DNA of 64,000 nt, taken from Rhodococcus globerulus NBRC 14531. Its GTDB lineage: Bacteria > Actinomycetota > Actinomycetes > Mycobacteriales > Mycobacteriaceae. Location: contig NZ_BCWX01000001.1 of assembly GCF_001894805.1 (NCBI RefSeq), forward strand, positions 930,001 through 994,000, given 5' to 3'. Shown here one piece after another: positions 35,013 to 43,022 of this stretch. The position numbers were made by a program, and so were the translations under genes. The notes under the pieces were generated by a model. That model worked only from the letters and a program-made list of their open reading frames with translations, was not told the origin of the DNA and did no database searches. Every line of letters starts with the position of its first letter. The stretch's first letter is position 1.

Positions 35013-36095
35013 ATGTCCAATCGCACTTTCTCCACCGGCGTCGAAGTGAAAGATGCGCTGCGCGAGCAGGACTACATCGCGGACGACGAGTTTGCGGTGG
35101 TAGTTCACCTTGCGACGGCGTTGGGGCGTCCACTCCTGCTCGAAGGACCGGCCGGGGTCGGCAAGACGGAACTCGCGAAATCGCTGGCCGCGATCGGTGG
35201 ACGAAAGCTCGTGCGATTGCAGTGCTACGAGGGTTTGGATGACAATCGGGCGCTCTACGAATGGGACTACGCAAAGCAACTCCTGCACGTGCAGATGCTC
35301 CGTGACCGGATCAGCGATCAGGTGGCCGAGTTCGACAGCGTCGCTGACGCGTCGAAGTTTCTGGCAGATCAGGATTTCGGTTTGTACTCAGAGAATTTCC
35401 TGTCGGTCCGGCCGTTGCTCGAGGCGATATTGTCACCGGAACCGGTCGTGCTTCTGGTCGATGAAGTGGACCGCACCGAGGAGTCCATGGAGGCGCTTCT
35501 CCTGGAAATTCTGGCCGAGCAGCAGATCACGATTCCCGAGGTCGGTACATTCGTGGCCCGGTCGCAGCCCTGGGTCATCTTGACGTCCAACGATACTCGT
35601 GAACTCTCGCCGGCGCTCAAGCGTCGGTGCCTGCACTACCATCTCGGCTACCCGACGTCCGAGCGCGAGCGTGAAATCGTCACCGCCCGTGCACCGGAGG
35701 TTGATCAAGCCACCGCCTCCGAAGTAGTCGAACTGGCTCGAATCCTGCGTGACCTTCCGCTGCGCAAGAGCCCGTCGATCTCCGAGGTGATCGATGCGGC
35801 AAGGGCGGCAACGGTTCTCGCAGCCAGCGGCCTGGGGGTGTCGTCGGACGCCACGGTGCGCGACATCTTGCTGGCAGCGCTACTCAAGTACTCGTCGGAT
35901 GTGACGCTTGCGAAGGAACGATTCGACGGAACAGCGCTGGAGTCACAGTCCCACAACGGCGGGGAGTCAGTCGAACGTGCCACTGTCGCAAGCAAGCCCG
36001 CGAACACGACGACAGCGGTGTTCCGGGGGACCGGCGGGCGGGATTCGCATCAACAAGGGATCCGCGGTGGCAGCGGACTCCGCTCGTCGCGATGA
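35013..36095 (+). CDS. MoxR-type AAA+ ATPase
   Basis: Start chosen at ATG 35013 behind GAAAGGTG. The 360-residue protein has an AAA+ core: Walker A EGPAGVGKTELAKSLA near residue 44, Walker B VVLLVDEVDRTEE near 145, sensor 1 WVILTSNDTREL near 185, and a winged lid through about residue 290. The C-terminal 70 residues are low-complexity and probably disordered. MoxR ATPases act with VWA partners to load metals or cofactors into, or activate, target enzymes. Here the partner VWA gene follows with an ATGA overlap, and the likely client is the alcohol dehydrogenase upstream. Confidence 0.87.
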   Translation: MSNRTFSTGVEVKDALREQDYIADDEFAVVVHLATALGRPLLLEGPAGVGKTELAKSLAAIGGRKLVRLQCYEGLDDNRALYEWDYAKQLLHVQMLRDRISDQVAEFDSVADASKFLADQDFGLYSENFLSVRPLLEAILSPEPVVLLVDEVDRTEESMEALLLEILAEQQITIPEVGTFVARSQPWVILTSNDTRELSPALKRRCLHYHLGYPTSEREREIVTARAPEVDQATASEVVELARILRDLPLRKSPSISEVIDAARAATVLAASGLGVSSDATVRDILLAALLKYSSDVTLAKERFDGTALESQSHNGGESVERATVASKPANTTTAVFRGTGGRDSHQQGIRGGSGLRSSR

Positions 36096-37609
36096 CAATG
36101 CTCAGCTCTACCGCAAAGCCGTCGTTTGTCCTCGACGTGGTGTCGGCGAGCTTCGGCCGATTGCTGAGGGCGGCCGGAGTATCGGCGTCGCCCGCTGAGG
36201 TCATCGAGGTCCGGCGGGTCCTGGCGATGGTCGGGGCGTCGGATCGTGATGTCTTGCGTGCCTGCCTGCGGTCGGTGTGCGCCAAGTACTCTCACGAGCA
36301 ACCGGGCTTCGATCGGGCATTCGACGCGTTGTTCCGTCCGATTCGAGACGGCAAGACGGCAGATCGCATTGCGTCCAGAGCGGAAGTGGCCGACGGTCTG
36401 CCGACCGCACTCGGTATCGACGAGGATCAGGAAGTCGGCCGCTACGCGGAGTACAACGAGCGTGCCGCCGAGGTGGGTGACTACTTCGATACTCCGGAGG
36501 CGGAGAAGGGATTCAACCCGCACAAGGACGACGACGATGTGTCGATGACGTCAAGTGATGCTGAACTGTCGGTGGATACCGGTTCCGAAACGGGGCGACG
36601 GGGGGTCAGCTACACCGTGGACGTGGACAGAGCGTCGTCGGCTGTAGTCGGTGATCTCAGTACGAGTGTTGCTGCCGCTGTGGTGGGTTCGTTGTCCTGG
36701 GACGATCCGACGTCCATTCTCGCGTGGCTCGACGCGTACGATCCCAGCAAGGCCTATGCGGACGTCTCCGATGACGGACCGCTGACGCAGGCGCAGCTGA
36801 ACCGCCTGGTCGAAGCTGTCGAAGCATTTGTTCAGGCGCTCTCCGCCGCTGCCCTGGCGGAGTCCGCTCCCGATGCCCCTGACAGTGAGGCGGCCGCAGG
36901 CCCCTCACATAACGACGTCGAACTTGCGTGCCACGAAGTGTTGCGCCGGATGCGAGGCCCCGCGAGACCGCGACCGCGCGAACGCTCCCGTGGGCGTTTG
37001 GACATGCGGCGGACGGTACGGTCGAGTTTGCGGACTGACGGCATTCCCTTCCATCTGGTGGTGAAAGCTCCTCGCCCCGATCGGGTTCGGTTGTTGCTGA
37101 TCGCCGACGTCTCGCTGTCGGTCCGGCCCGTTACCGCGTTCACCTTGAGGCTGGCCCAGGCGATGCACCGGCGCGCCGACCGCTGTGAGGTGCTGGCCTT
37201 TGTCGATCGACCCGTCGACGTCACGGACACCCTGCTCGCCAGCAGTGGTGACGGCGCTCTGGCAGCGGTCCTGGCGCATCCAGGTCTGGACCTGGAAGCC
37301 AGCAGTGATTACGGGCGAGTACTCACCGAATTGCTGGACGAGCACGGCAACGCCTTGAACTCACGAACGTCCGTCATCATCGTCGGTGACGGGCGGTGCA
37401 ACGGATTACCTCCGCAAGTGGAGAAGCTCGAGGAACTACGACGCAAGGTTCATCGATTGGCCTGGATCACGCCGGAACCACAGCGATATTGGAACCAGGC
37501 GTCGTGTGCGATGCCGGAGTACTCGAAGATCTGTGACGAGGTGGTGGTGGCTCGCGATGCCGCGCAGCTGATGGCCAAGGCGGCGGAACTGGGTCACGCA
37601 CTTCGCTGA
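36092..37609 (+). CDS. VWA (CoxE-like) domain protein
   Basis: A 505-residue CoxE-like protein coupled to the MoxR gene by a four-base overlap. The N-terminal half is helical and acidic. A basic segment RPRPRERSRGRLDMRRTVRS near residues 298-317 precedes the von Willebrand A domain, which has the MIDAS sequence LLLIADVSLSVRPVTAFT near 335-352 (DxSxS intact), then VLAFVDRPVDVTDTL and TSVIIVGDGRCNG near 420. Such proteins bind a MoxR ATPase and a client enzyme. Pairing with an iron-type nicotinoprotein is a recurring actinobacterial arrangement, of unproven function. Confidence 0.87.
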   Translation: MTMLSSTAKPSFVLDVVSASFGRLLRAAGVSASPAEVIEVRRVLAMVGASDRDVLRACLRSVCAKYSHEQPGFDRAFDALFRPIRDGKTADRIASRAEVADGLPTALGIDEDQEVGRYAEYNERAAEVGDYFDTPEAEKGFNPHKDDDDVSMTSSDAELSVDTGSETGRRGVSYTVDVDRASSAVVGDLSTSVAAAVVGSLSWDDPTSILAWLDAYDPSKAYADVSDDGPLTQAQLNRLVEAVEAFVQALSAAALAESAPDAPDSEAAAGPSHNDVELACHEVLRRMRGPARPRPRERSRGRLDMRRTVRSSLRTDGIPFHLVVKAPRPDRVRLLLIADVSLSVRPVTAFTLRLAQAMHRRADRCEVLAFVDRPVDVTDTLLASSGDGALAAVLAHPGLDLEASSDYGRVLTELLDEHGNALNSRTSVIIVGDGRCNGLPPQVEKLEELRRKVHRLAWITPEPQRYWNQASCAMPEYSKICDEVVVARDAAQLMAKAAELGHALR

Positions 37610-37650
37610 GGTGTGAAAAGCAATCCGAGAGTAGTGATGTACTGATATCC

Positions 37651-37974
37651 ATGACGGTGACGAAGGCCGAGAAGTCGGCGCTGCGCTGGAAACCGATACT
37701 GCTGCTGACGGTAGTCGGTGCGGTATGCGGCCTTGTTGCTCTGGGAGTCTTCCAGTGGTGGTGGCAATCGTTGGCATCGCCGCACATCCTCACTGGCGGC
37801 GCATACTTCGATCCCGAGCCTGGTTTCACCGGAGCCAGCTTTATGGACCTGTACCCCGCAGAGCCTGCGCCGTGGTTGTATTCCGGATTGGTCCTCGGAC
37901 CGACCGTGGTCGGCTTGCTCGCCGGCATCGTGTTCGTGCTGTTCGGCGGGCGGGATCGTCGTCGTCAGGAGTAA
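37651..37974 (+). CDS. Small membrane protein of unknown function
   Basis: A 107-residue protein with two hydrophobic helices, ILLLTVVGAVCGLVALGVF near residue 16 and LVLGPTVVGLLAGIVFVLF near 80. Between them is a Pro/aromatic-rich external loop (PEPGFTGASFMDLYPAEPA). A short basic tail ends it. I do not recognise a family. It lies 42 bases after the VWA gene and 170 bases before the second alcohol dehydrogenase, same strand, so it may belong to the same transcript. Confidence 0.55.
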   Translation: MTVTKAEKSALRWKPILLLTVVGAVCGLVALGVFQWWWQSLASPHILTGGAYFDPEPGFTGASFMDLYPAEPAPWLYSGLVLGPTVVGLLAGIVFVLFGGRDRRRQE

Positions 37975-38011
37975 GGGTCTCCCTGGACGCACGGTCGAGG
38001 CATAAAGACAG

Positions 38012-38033
38012 TACCTACCCGATCGGGTAGGTA
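38012..38033. promoter_or_regulatory. 22-bp perfect palindrome (candidate operator)
   Basis: The two 11-base halves are TACCTACCCGA and TCGGGTAGGTA, perfectly complementary with no spacer, 111 bases before the alcohol dehydrogenase start at 38144. The length and symmetry suit a TetR-type dimer. No regulator gene is adjacent. Confidence 0.6.
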
Positions 38034-38143
38034 TTCACCTCTCCTTGGGCGGGTGTGTGTCCGTCGATGCCCGCGTAGTCTCGGAACCGGCGCTTGTTAA
38101 GTGGATCACAGACTCGGCGCCGGGCGAGAGGAGAGTGGGAGCC

Positions 38144-39433
38144 GTGTCGGTGGATGTTCCGGACGCTGTTGACGCAGGTGAACACCGCCGTGACGCAGGT
38201 GAACACCGCCGTGACGCAGGTGAACACCGCCGTGACGCAGGTGAACACCGCCATGACGCAGGTGAACACCGCCGTGGCACCGCTGCCAGATTGGTGAAGT
38301 TCCATGCTCCGGAAATTGTGTTCGGCATCGGTTCCCTGGTCGAAGCCGCTCACGCAACCCTCCGATTCGGCGGTTTTCGCCCCTTTCTCGTCACCGACCC
38401 GGGCCTGGTCGAATCGGGATGGGTCAGTGAACTCGAGGCGCACTTGGCCGAGCAGGGGCTGCAGCCGACGGTCTGGGCTGGGCTGACTCCCAATCCCAAG
38501 GACTACGAGATTGCGGCCGGCTTCGGGGTGTACCAGGAGGGCGAGTGCGACGTCATCATCGCGCTCGGCGGTGGGTCTGTCATCGATGCGGCCAAGGGCG
38601 TCGCGGTTCTGGCCGCAAACGGCGGAAACATTCTCGACTACGAGGGGGTCGATCAGGCGACCAAGCCGATTCCGCCCCTGGTGATGGTCCCGACCACGTC
38701 GGGTACCGGAGCAGATGTTTCCCAGTTCTGCATAGTCACGGACACCGCTCGGGGTACGAAGATCACGATCATCGGACGAGCGTTGGTTCCCGATGTCACC
38801 GTCATCGATCCACGGTTGCTCACAACGATGCCCGAGTGGCTCAATGCGGCAACCGGATTGGATGCGTTGACGCACGGTATCGAGGCTTTCGTATCGCTTG
38901 CCCACAATCCGCTCACTGATCATCACGCACTCCGAGCGGTCGGCTTGGTCACCGAGAACCTGGTGCGCACAATTCATGAGCCGATGGAAATGGAAGCGCG
39001 ATCCGTCATGGCTCAGGCGAGTCTCGAAGCCGGTCTTGCCTTCACCAACGCGATTCTCGGCGCGGCTCATGCGATGAGTCATCAAGTCGGAGGCATGCTG
39101 GATCTCCCACATGGCGTCATCAACGGGATATTGCTTCCGCACGTCATTCGTTTCAATTCCACGACCGACGCGGCGCCGTTCGTGGCAATTGCTGCGGCGC
39201 TGAACCTTCCGGAGCAACGTGGCAGTGCGCAAGAAGCCGCGTTGGCGGTGGCGGATCGCGTCGAGCGGCTTGCCCGTGAGGTCGGTGTCCCGAAGGGTTT
39301 GGCGGAGTTGGGTGTTCGGGAGCAGGACTTGAGCCGCCTGGCAAGTTTTGCACTGCGTGATGCGTGCATGTCCACCAATCCGCGTGAAGCCACTCAGGAA
39401 CAGATGGTGGCCTTGTTCCGGAGCGCGCTGTGA
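38144..39433 (+). CDS. Iron-containing alcohol dehydrogenase with N-terminal tandem-repeat extension
   Basis: GTG 38144 has a good ribosome-binding site (GAGAGGAGAG, about ten bases upstream) and gives 429 residues; GTG 38294 would give a 379-residue core of normal family length but no such site. The first 45 residues hold five copies of the 7-mer DAGEHRR (one ends RH). The core then begins LVKFHAPEIVFGIGS. Nucleotide motif: IALGGGSVIDAAKGVAVL near residue 140. Metal ligands: DALTHGIEAF near 245 and AAHAMSHQVGGMLDLPHG near 305-322. It follows mno-moxR-vwa and precedes a histidine kinase, so it is probably a second alcohol or aldehyde-related dehydrogenase of the same regulon. Confidence 0.85.
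   Translation: MSVDVPDAVDAGEHRRDAGEHRRDAGEHRRDAGEHRHDAGEHRRGTAARLVKFHAPEIVFGIGSLVEAAHATLRFGGFRPFLVTDPGLVESGWVSELEAHLAEQGLQPTVWAGLTPNPKDYEIAAGFGVYQEGECDVIIALGGGSVIDAAKGVAVLAANGGNILDYEGVDQATKPIPPLVMVPTTSGTGADVSQFCIVTDTARGTKITIIGRALVPDVTVIDPRLLTTMPEWLNAATGLDALTHGIEAFVSLAHNPLTDHHALRAVGLVTENLVRTIHEPMEMEARSVMAQASLEAGLAFTNAILGAAHAMSHQVGGMLDLPHGVINGILLPHVIRFNSTTDAAPFVAIAAALNLPEQRGSAQEAALAVADRVERLAREVGVPKGLAELGVREQDLSRLASFALRDACMSTNPREATQEQMVALFRSAL
38171..38275 (+). repeat. Five tandem copies of a 21-bp unit inside the ADH gene
   Basis: Units begin at 38171, 38192, 38213, 38234 and 38255, each starting GACGCAGGTGAACACCGC, with one base change at the junction after the fourth. The unit is a multiple of three, so copy-number change keeps the frame. 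No spacers, so not CRISPR. Confidence 0.95.
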
Positions 39434-39446
39434 ATCGGGCGAGATC

Positions 39447-40829
39447 ATGACCGCAGACCTGTCGAGGCTCACCGGATTACGTTCGGGGAAGAGCACTTTC
39501 TATCCGCAGTACCGCGGCGCGGCTGAACGACTCGAGCGCGTCGTGCATGCATTGGAGTTGATTTCGCGGGCGCTGGTGAGAACAGTCGACGGCCCGGAGA
39601 CGTTGGTCTGTGCTGTTGCCGAGGCCGCGCGTGCACATTTGAGTGCGCAGTGGGTGGTCTTTGCGCTCGCCGACGGCACCTTGCCTGACGCGGGGCCGCG
39701 ACGGTTGGTTCTCGGACCGGACGCGACTCCATTCCTGGTCGACAACGTCGAGGGTCCACCGCTGCCGGACGACGTCGTGGATTGTCTCAACGACATTCGG
39801 TGCGGCAGTATCGAATCGAATTCCGTGGTCGATCCGCACTACGCGTTTGTGCCGATCGTGCTCGGGGGTGGTGTTGTGGGCGCATTTGCGGCCTGGACTC
39901 CGCAGAATCGCACTCTTGATTCCACCGACGGCGCAGTTCTCAGCATCTTGGCCAGTCAAACGGCTGTTGCGCTGCAGAATTCGGCTCTGTATCAGCGCGG
40001 GCAACTGCTGCTGTCGCGTGCCGAAGAGGCATTTGCGGAGGCCAATCGAACTGCCGCCGATCTGGCGGTGCGAAACAGTGAGCTGGAATCGACGCAACGT
40101 CAACTCGGGGTGGCGCACCGGCACCAGGTCGTCGACGACGAACGCCATCGCATCGCCCGCGAACTCCACGACAGCGTGACCCAGGCGGTGCTGTCAGCGG
40201 GTATGCAGATCGAAGTGTGCCGCAGTGACATTCCCGACGCCGAGCGAAGTGAAAGACTGGATCTGGCAAAGGATCTGACGAGGCGGGCCGTGGAGCAACT
40301 GCGCTCGGCGATCTACGCGCTCAACCACTCGTCGGATGAAGGCCGGACCTCGTTACCGGAGATGCTCGAGCAACTCAGCGTGGTCCACATGCCTGACGAG
40401 TTGGCCGTAAGTCTTCGTGTCGGCGGCACACCGGCCGAGCTTGCCGGTGAAACCGAACATGCATTGCTGCGGATCGCGGGTGAAGCACTCTTCAACGCCG
40501 CCGTTCACGCCCACGCCACTCGGGCGGTTCTCCGGTTGACGTATCGCACCGACACCGTGGTCTTGTCCATCTCGGACGACGGTGACGGAGACCCCGCGCG
40601 GATGCGATTGATCCTCAAACTGGCGGCGAGCAACGATCTCGACGGGCGGCACAGGGGCTTGGCCAACATGCAGTCCCGGGCACGCGAATTGGGTGGCACG
40701 CTCGATGTTCGTCGCGCGAGGATCGGGGGAGTCCAAGTGTTGGTTCGGGTGCCGCTCGCCGACAAGCCTGACAGTGATACTGAGACCGGCGCCGAAGATG
40801 CCTGTCCCACAACCGAGATCGAGGAATGA
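39447..40829 (+). CDS. GAF-domain sensor histidine kinase (MnoS-like)
   Basis: Start chosen at ATG 39447, 14 bases after the dehydrogenase stop. The 460-residue protein has an N-terminal GAF domain (about residues 45-190; SAQWVVFALADG, AVLSILASQTAVALQNSALY), a coiled linker, the HisKA_3 dimer domain with phospho-acceptor in DDERHRIARELHDSVTQAV near residue 235, and an HATPase with ALLRIAGEALFNAAVHAHA near 340 and LSISDDGDGD near 373. It has no transmembrane segment, so it should sense a cytosolic signal. The same gene order is known as MnoSR controlling mno in M. smegmatis. Its stop overlaps the response regulator start. Confidence 0.87.
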   Translation: MTADLSRLTGLRSGKSTFYPQYRGAAERLERVVHALELISRALVRTVDGPETLVCAVAEAARAHLSAQWVVFALADGTLPDAGPRRLVLGPDATPFLVDNVEGPPLPDDVVDCLNDIRCGSIESNSVVDPHYAFVPIVLGGGVVGAFAAWTPQNRTLDSTDGAVLSILASQTAVALQNSALYQRGQLLLSRAEEAFAEANRTAADLAVRNSELESTQRQLGVAHRHQVVDDERHRIARELHDSVTQAVLSAGMQIEVCRSDIPDAERSERLDLAKDLTRRAVEQLRSAIYALNHSSDEGRTSLPEMLEQLSVVHMPDELAVSLRVGGTPAELAGETEHALLRIAGEALFNAAVHAHATRAVLRLTYRTDTVVLSISDDGDGDPARMRLILKLAASNDLDGRHRGLANMQSRARELGGTLDVRRARIGGVQVLVRVPLADKPDSDTETGAEDACPTTEIEE

Positions 40830-41533
40830 TGACCACAGCACGCCCCGTCTCCGCCGGCCACGTCGGGCACAGAGATCCTGTCCGGCCCACCGAGAGTCGC
40901 GTAGTTCGTATCGTGCTCGTCGACGACCACGCAATACTGCGGCAAGGGCTGCGGTCGGTGCTCGAGAGGGAAAGTGATCTGCGCATTGTCGGCGAGGCAT
41001 CGTCATTGCCGGAGGCATTGTCGGTTGTCGATCGGGTGAGTCCCGACATCGTCCTCATGGACCTCAAGCTCTCGGCGAGTTCGGACTACGAGGGATTGAC
41101 GCTGTGCTCGCAGTTGTCCGTGGCGCATCCGAAACTCGGTTTACTGGTTCTCACCACATTTCTCGACGACCAACTGGTGGTTCGCGCTGTGCACGCCGGG
41201 GCGCGTGGATACGTTGTCAAAGACGTCGACACCACCGAACTGGTCCGTGCAATCCGGGCGGTATCTCGCGGCGAGAGTGCATTCGACTCGCGTAGTGCTT
41301 CCGCTGTGGTGCGCTCGTTGAACGGCCAGTCCACAACCAAGGACCGGTTGACGGATCGCGAACTCGAGGTCCTGCGGCTGCTCGCAAATGGATTGTCCAA
41401 CATCAGGATCGGTGAGAGATTATTCATCTCGCCGACGACGGTGAAGTTCCATGTCAGCAATATCATGCGCAAACTCGAGGTGAGTCGGCGTGCCGAGGCA
41501 GTCTACGCGGCCAGTAAACAGGGATTGATCTAG
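40826..41533 (+). CDS. NarL/LuxR-family response regulator (MnoR-like)
   Basis: A 235-residue protein overlapping the kinase stop (ATGA). Receiver domain from about residue 27: VRIVLVDDHAILRQGLRSVL, phospho-acceptor Asp in DIVLMDLKLSAS near residue 75, and a conserved T/K pair later (LVLTTF, GYVVKDVD). C-terminal LuxR helix-turn-helix: LTDRELEVLRLLANGLSNIR and FISPTTVKFHVSNIMRKLEV near 175-215. The first 25 residues are an extra tail. The expected targets are the mno operon and perhaps the neighbouring dehydrogenase and mft genes. Confidence 0.88.
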   Translation: MMTTARPVSAGHVGHRDPVRPTESRVVRIVLVDDHAILRQGLRSVLERESDLRIVGEASSLPEALSVVDRVSPDIVLMDLKLSASSDYEGLTLCSQLSVAHPKLGLLVLTTFLDDQLVVRAVHAGARGYVVKDVDTTELVRAIRAVSRGESAFDSRSASAVVRSLNGQSTTKDRLTDRELEVLRLLANGLSNIRIGERLFISPTTVKFHVSNIMRKLEVSRRAEAVYAASKQGLI

Positions 41534-42018
41534 ACGCGCGTTGCTCGCCAGTCGGCCAGCATCCGCGGCATCTCCGCGGCCATGAAGTCGAAGAAGTCGC
41601 GAAGGTCGGCCATCCGGTCGCCGCCGCGTGTGCCTTCGCCAAGGACGCGAATGCCCTCTGCTGCTACCTCCGATACTTGGTACAGCGCAGACTGTTTGGT
41701 GACAAACGCGTCGGCCCACAGGTCTACACTGACGCGGTAGTGCTGACGCCTTGATCCCGGAACGGCGTCGCGTTCGATCAGGCTGACCTGTAGCAGGTAT
41801 CGCACCGCGCCGGAAATGGCTGCCGCGCTCACGCCGAGCACCTCACCGAGATCGCCGGGAGTCGACGACGGCTGATTGCTGGTCATCAAAGCTGCCCAGA
41901 CGCGTGCCGGCATGGGCGGGAAGCCCATGTCGATCAGCACCAGCGAGAGGCGCTCGACCAAGTGCCGGCTCTTGTCGGGATGGTCGGGCGGTTCATGTCG
42001 GGCGGTCATGTCGGTCAT
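41530..42018 (-). CDS. GbsR/MarR-type transcriptional regulator
   Basis: A 162-residue winged-helix protein of the GbsR type: RLSLVLIDMGFPPMPARVWA near residues 24-43, then LGEVLGVSAAAISGAVRYLL near 58-77 as the recognition helix. It converges with the response regulator (four-base overlap of stops) and is divergent from an ABC exporter. The 68-base gap between it and the exporter contains a perfect inverted repeat, so it probably represses both. The first ATG (42018) is used; a second Met is three codons on. Confidence 0.85.
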   Translation of the reverse strand: MTDMTARHEPPDHPDKSRHLVERLSLVLIDMGFPPMPARVWAALMTSNQPSSTPGDLGEVLGVSAAAISGAVRYLLQVSLIERDAVPGSRRQHYRVSVDLWADAFVTKQSALYQVSEVAAEGIRVLGEGTRGGDRMADLRDFFDFMAAEMPRMLADWRATRV

Positions 42019-42050
42019 CGGGGAGTGTCCGATCTTTACGTTTTTCTATC

Positions 42051-42066
42051 TTCACACATTTGTGAA
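42051..42066. promoter_or_regulatory. Inverted repeat, candidate operator of the GbsR-type regulator
   Basis: TTCACA - CATT - TGTGAA, a perfect 6+4+6 palindrome centred in the gap between the regulator and the ABC exporter genes. Its AT-rich surroundings (TTTTTCTATCTTCACA) look like a promoter. Confidence 0.55.
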
Positions 42067-42086
42067 ATCAGCGTACGGTCGAATTC

Positions 42087-43022
42087 ATGGGTGCCGCAGT
42101 TTCGGTGAAAGACCTGGTCAAGACGTTCGGACCAACCCGAGCGTTGGACGGCTTGGATCTCGAGGTTTCCGAAGGCGAGATTCACGGATTTCTCGGGCCG
42201 AACGGTTCAGGCAAGTCGACCACCATTCGGGTACTGCTCGGCCTGCTGCGTTCGGATTCCGGCGAAGCAACGGTCCTCGGCGGCGATCCGTGGCGTGATT
42301 CCGTCGCCCTGCATCGGCGTCTGGCATACGTGCCGGGCGAGGTGAATCTGTGGCCGAATTTGACCGGAGGTGAGGCCATCGACCTACTCGCCGGCCTGCG
42401 AGGCGGGATCGATGTGTCTACGCGCGCAGAGTTACTCGATCGTTTCGAACTCGATCCCAGAAAGAAGGCGAGAACATACTCGAAAGGCAACCGGCAGAAA
42501 GTGGCACTCGTTGCCGCGTTCGCTTCGGACGTCGAACTCTATGTTCTCGACGAACCGACGTCCGGTCTCGATCCGTTGATGGAGGCGGTTTTCCAGGACT
42601 GCGTTCACGAGTTGGCCCATGCCGGGAAGACGGTTTTGCTGTCGAGCCACATTCTGGCAGAGGTGGAAGCGCTGTGCGATCGTGTCAGCATCATCCGTGA
42701 AGGGCAAACGGTGGAGTCCGGAACGCTGTCGGAACTGCGGCATCTGACCCGTACATCGGTATCGGTCACGACGCGCACACCGGTCGCCGGACTCGACGCC
42801 TTCGAGGGCACGTACGACGTGCTCGTCGATGGTGATCACGCGAAGTGTGAGGTCGACAGTGTTCGGCTCGGCGCACTGATGGAACACCTTGTCGGCTTCG
42901 GGATCGTGGCGCTGACGTCCACACCGCCAACTCTCGAAGAACTGTTCCTTCGTCATTACGGGGACGAACGAGCGAAGGAGAGTTCGGAGCATCTGCGAGC
43001 GGAATCGGGGGCGCGGCCGTGA
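42087..43022 (+). CDS. ABC transporter ATP-binding protein (exporter)
   Basis: A 311-residue nucleotide-binding subunit. Walker [21 protein letters not shown] near residues 34-53, a degenerate signature [16 protein letters not shown] near 131-146 (SKGNRQK in place of LSGGQ), Walker [16 protein letters not shown] near 151-165, and H-loop [14 protein letters not shown] near 188. The C-terminal 90 residues are an extension typical of drug and lipid exporters of the ABC-2 class. The permease start overlaps its stop (GTGA). Confidence 0.93.
   Translation: MGAAVSVKDLVKTFGPTRALDGLDLEVSEGEIHGFLGPNGSGKSTTIRVLLGLLRSDSGEATVLGGDPWRDSVALHRRLAYVPGEVNLWPNLTGGEAIDLLAGLRGGIDVSTRAELLDRFELDPRKKARTYSKGNRQKVALVAAFASDVELYVLDEPTSGLDPLMEAVFQDCVHELAHAGKTVLLSSHILAEVEALCDRVSIIREGQTVESGTLSELRHLTRTSVSVTTRTPVAGLDAFEGTYDVLVDGDHAKCEVDSVRLGALMEHLVGFGIVALTSTPPTLEELFLRHYGDERAKESSEHLRAESGARP

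Noticed and set aside
38171-38275. CRISPR array
   Set aside because: The 21-bp units are directly adjacent with no spacers and lie in a coding frame.
38015-39496. 493-codon minus-strand frame opposite the second alcohol dehydrogenase
   Set aside because: Opposite a clear iron-type dehydrogenase; the repeats only produce repetitive sequence in every frame.
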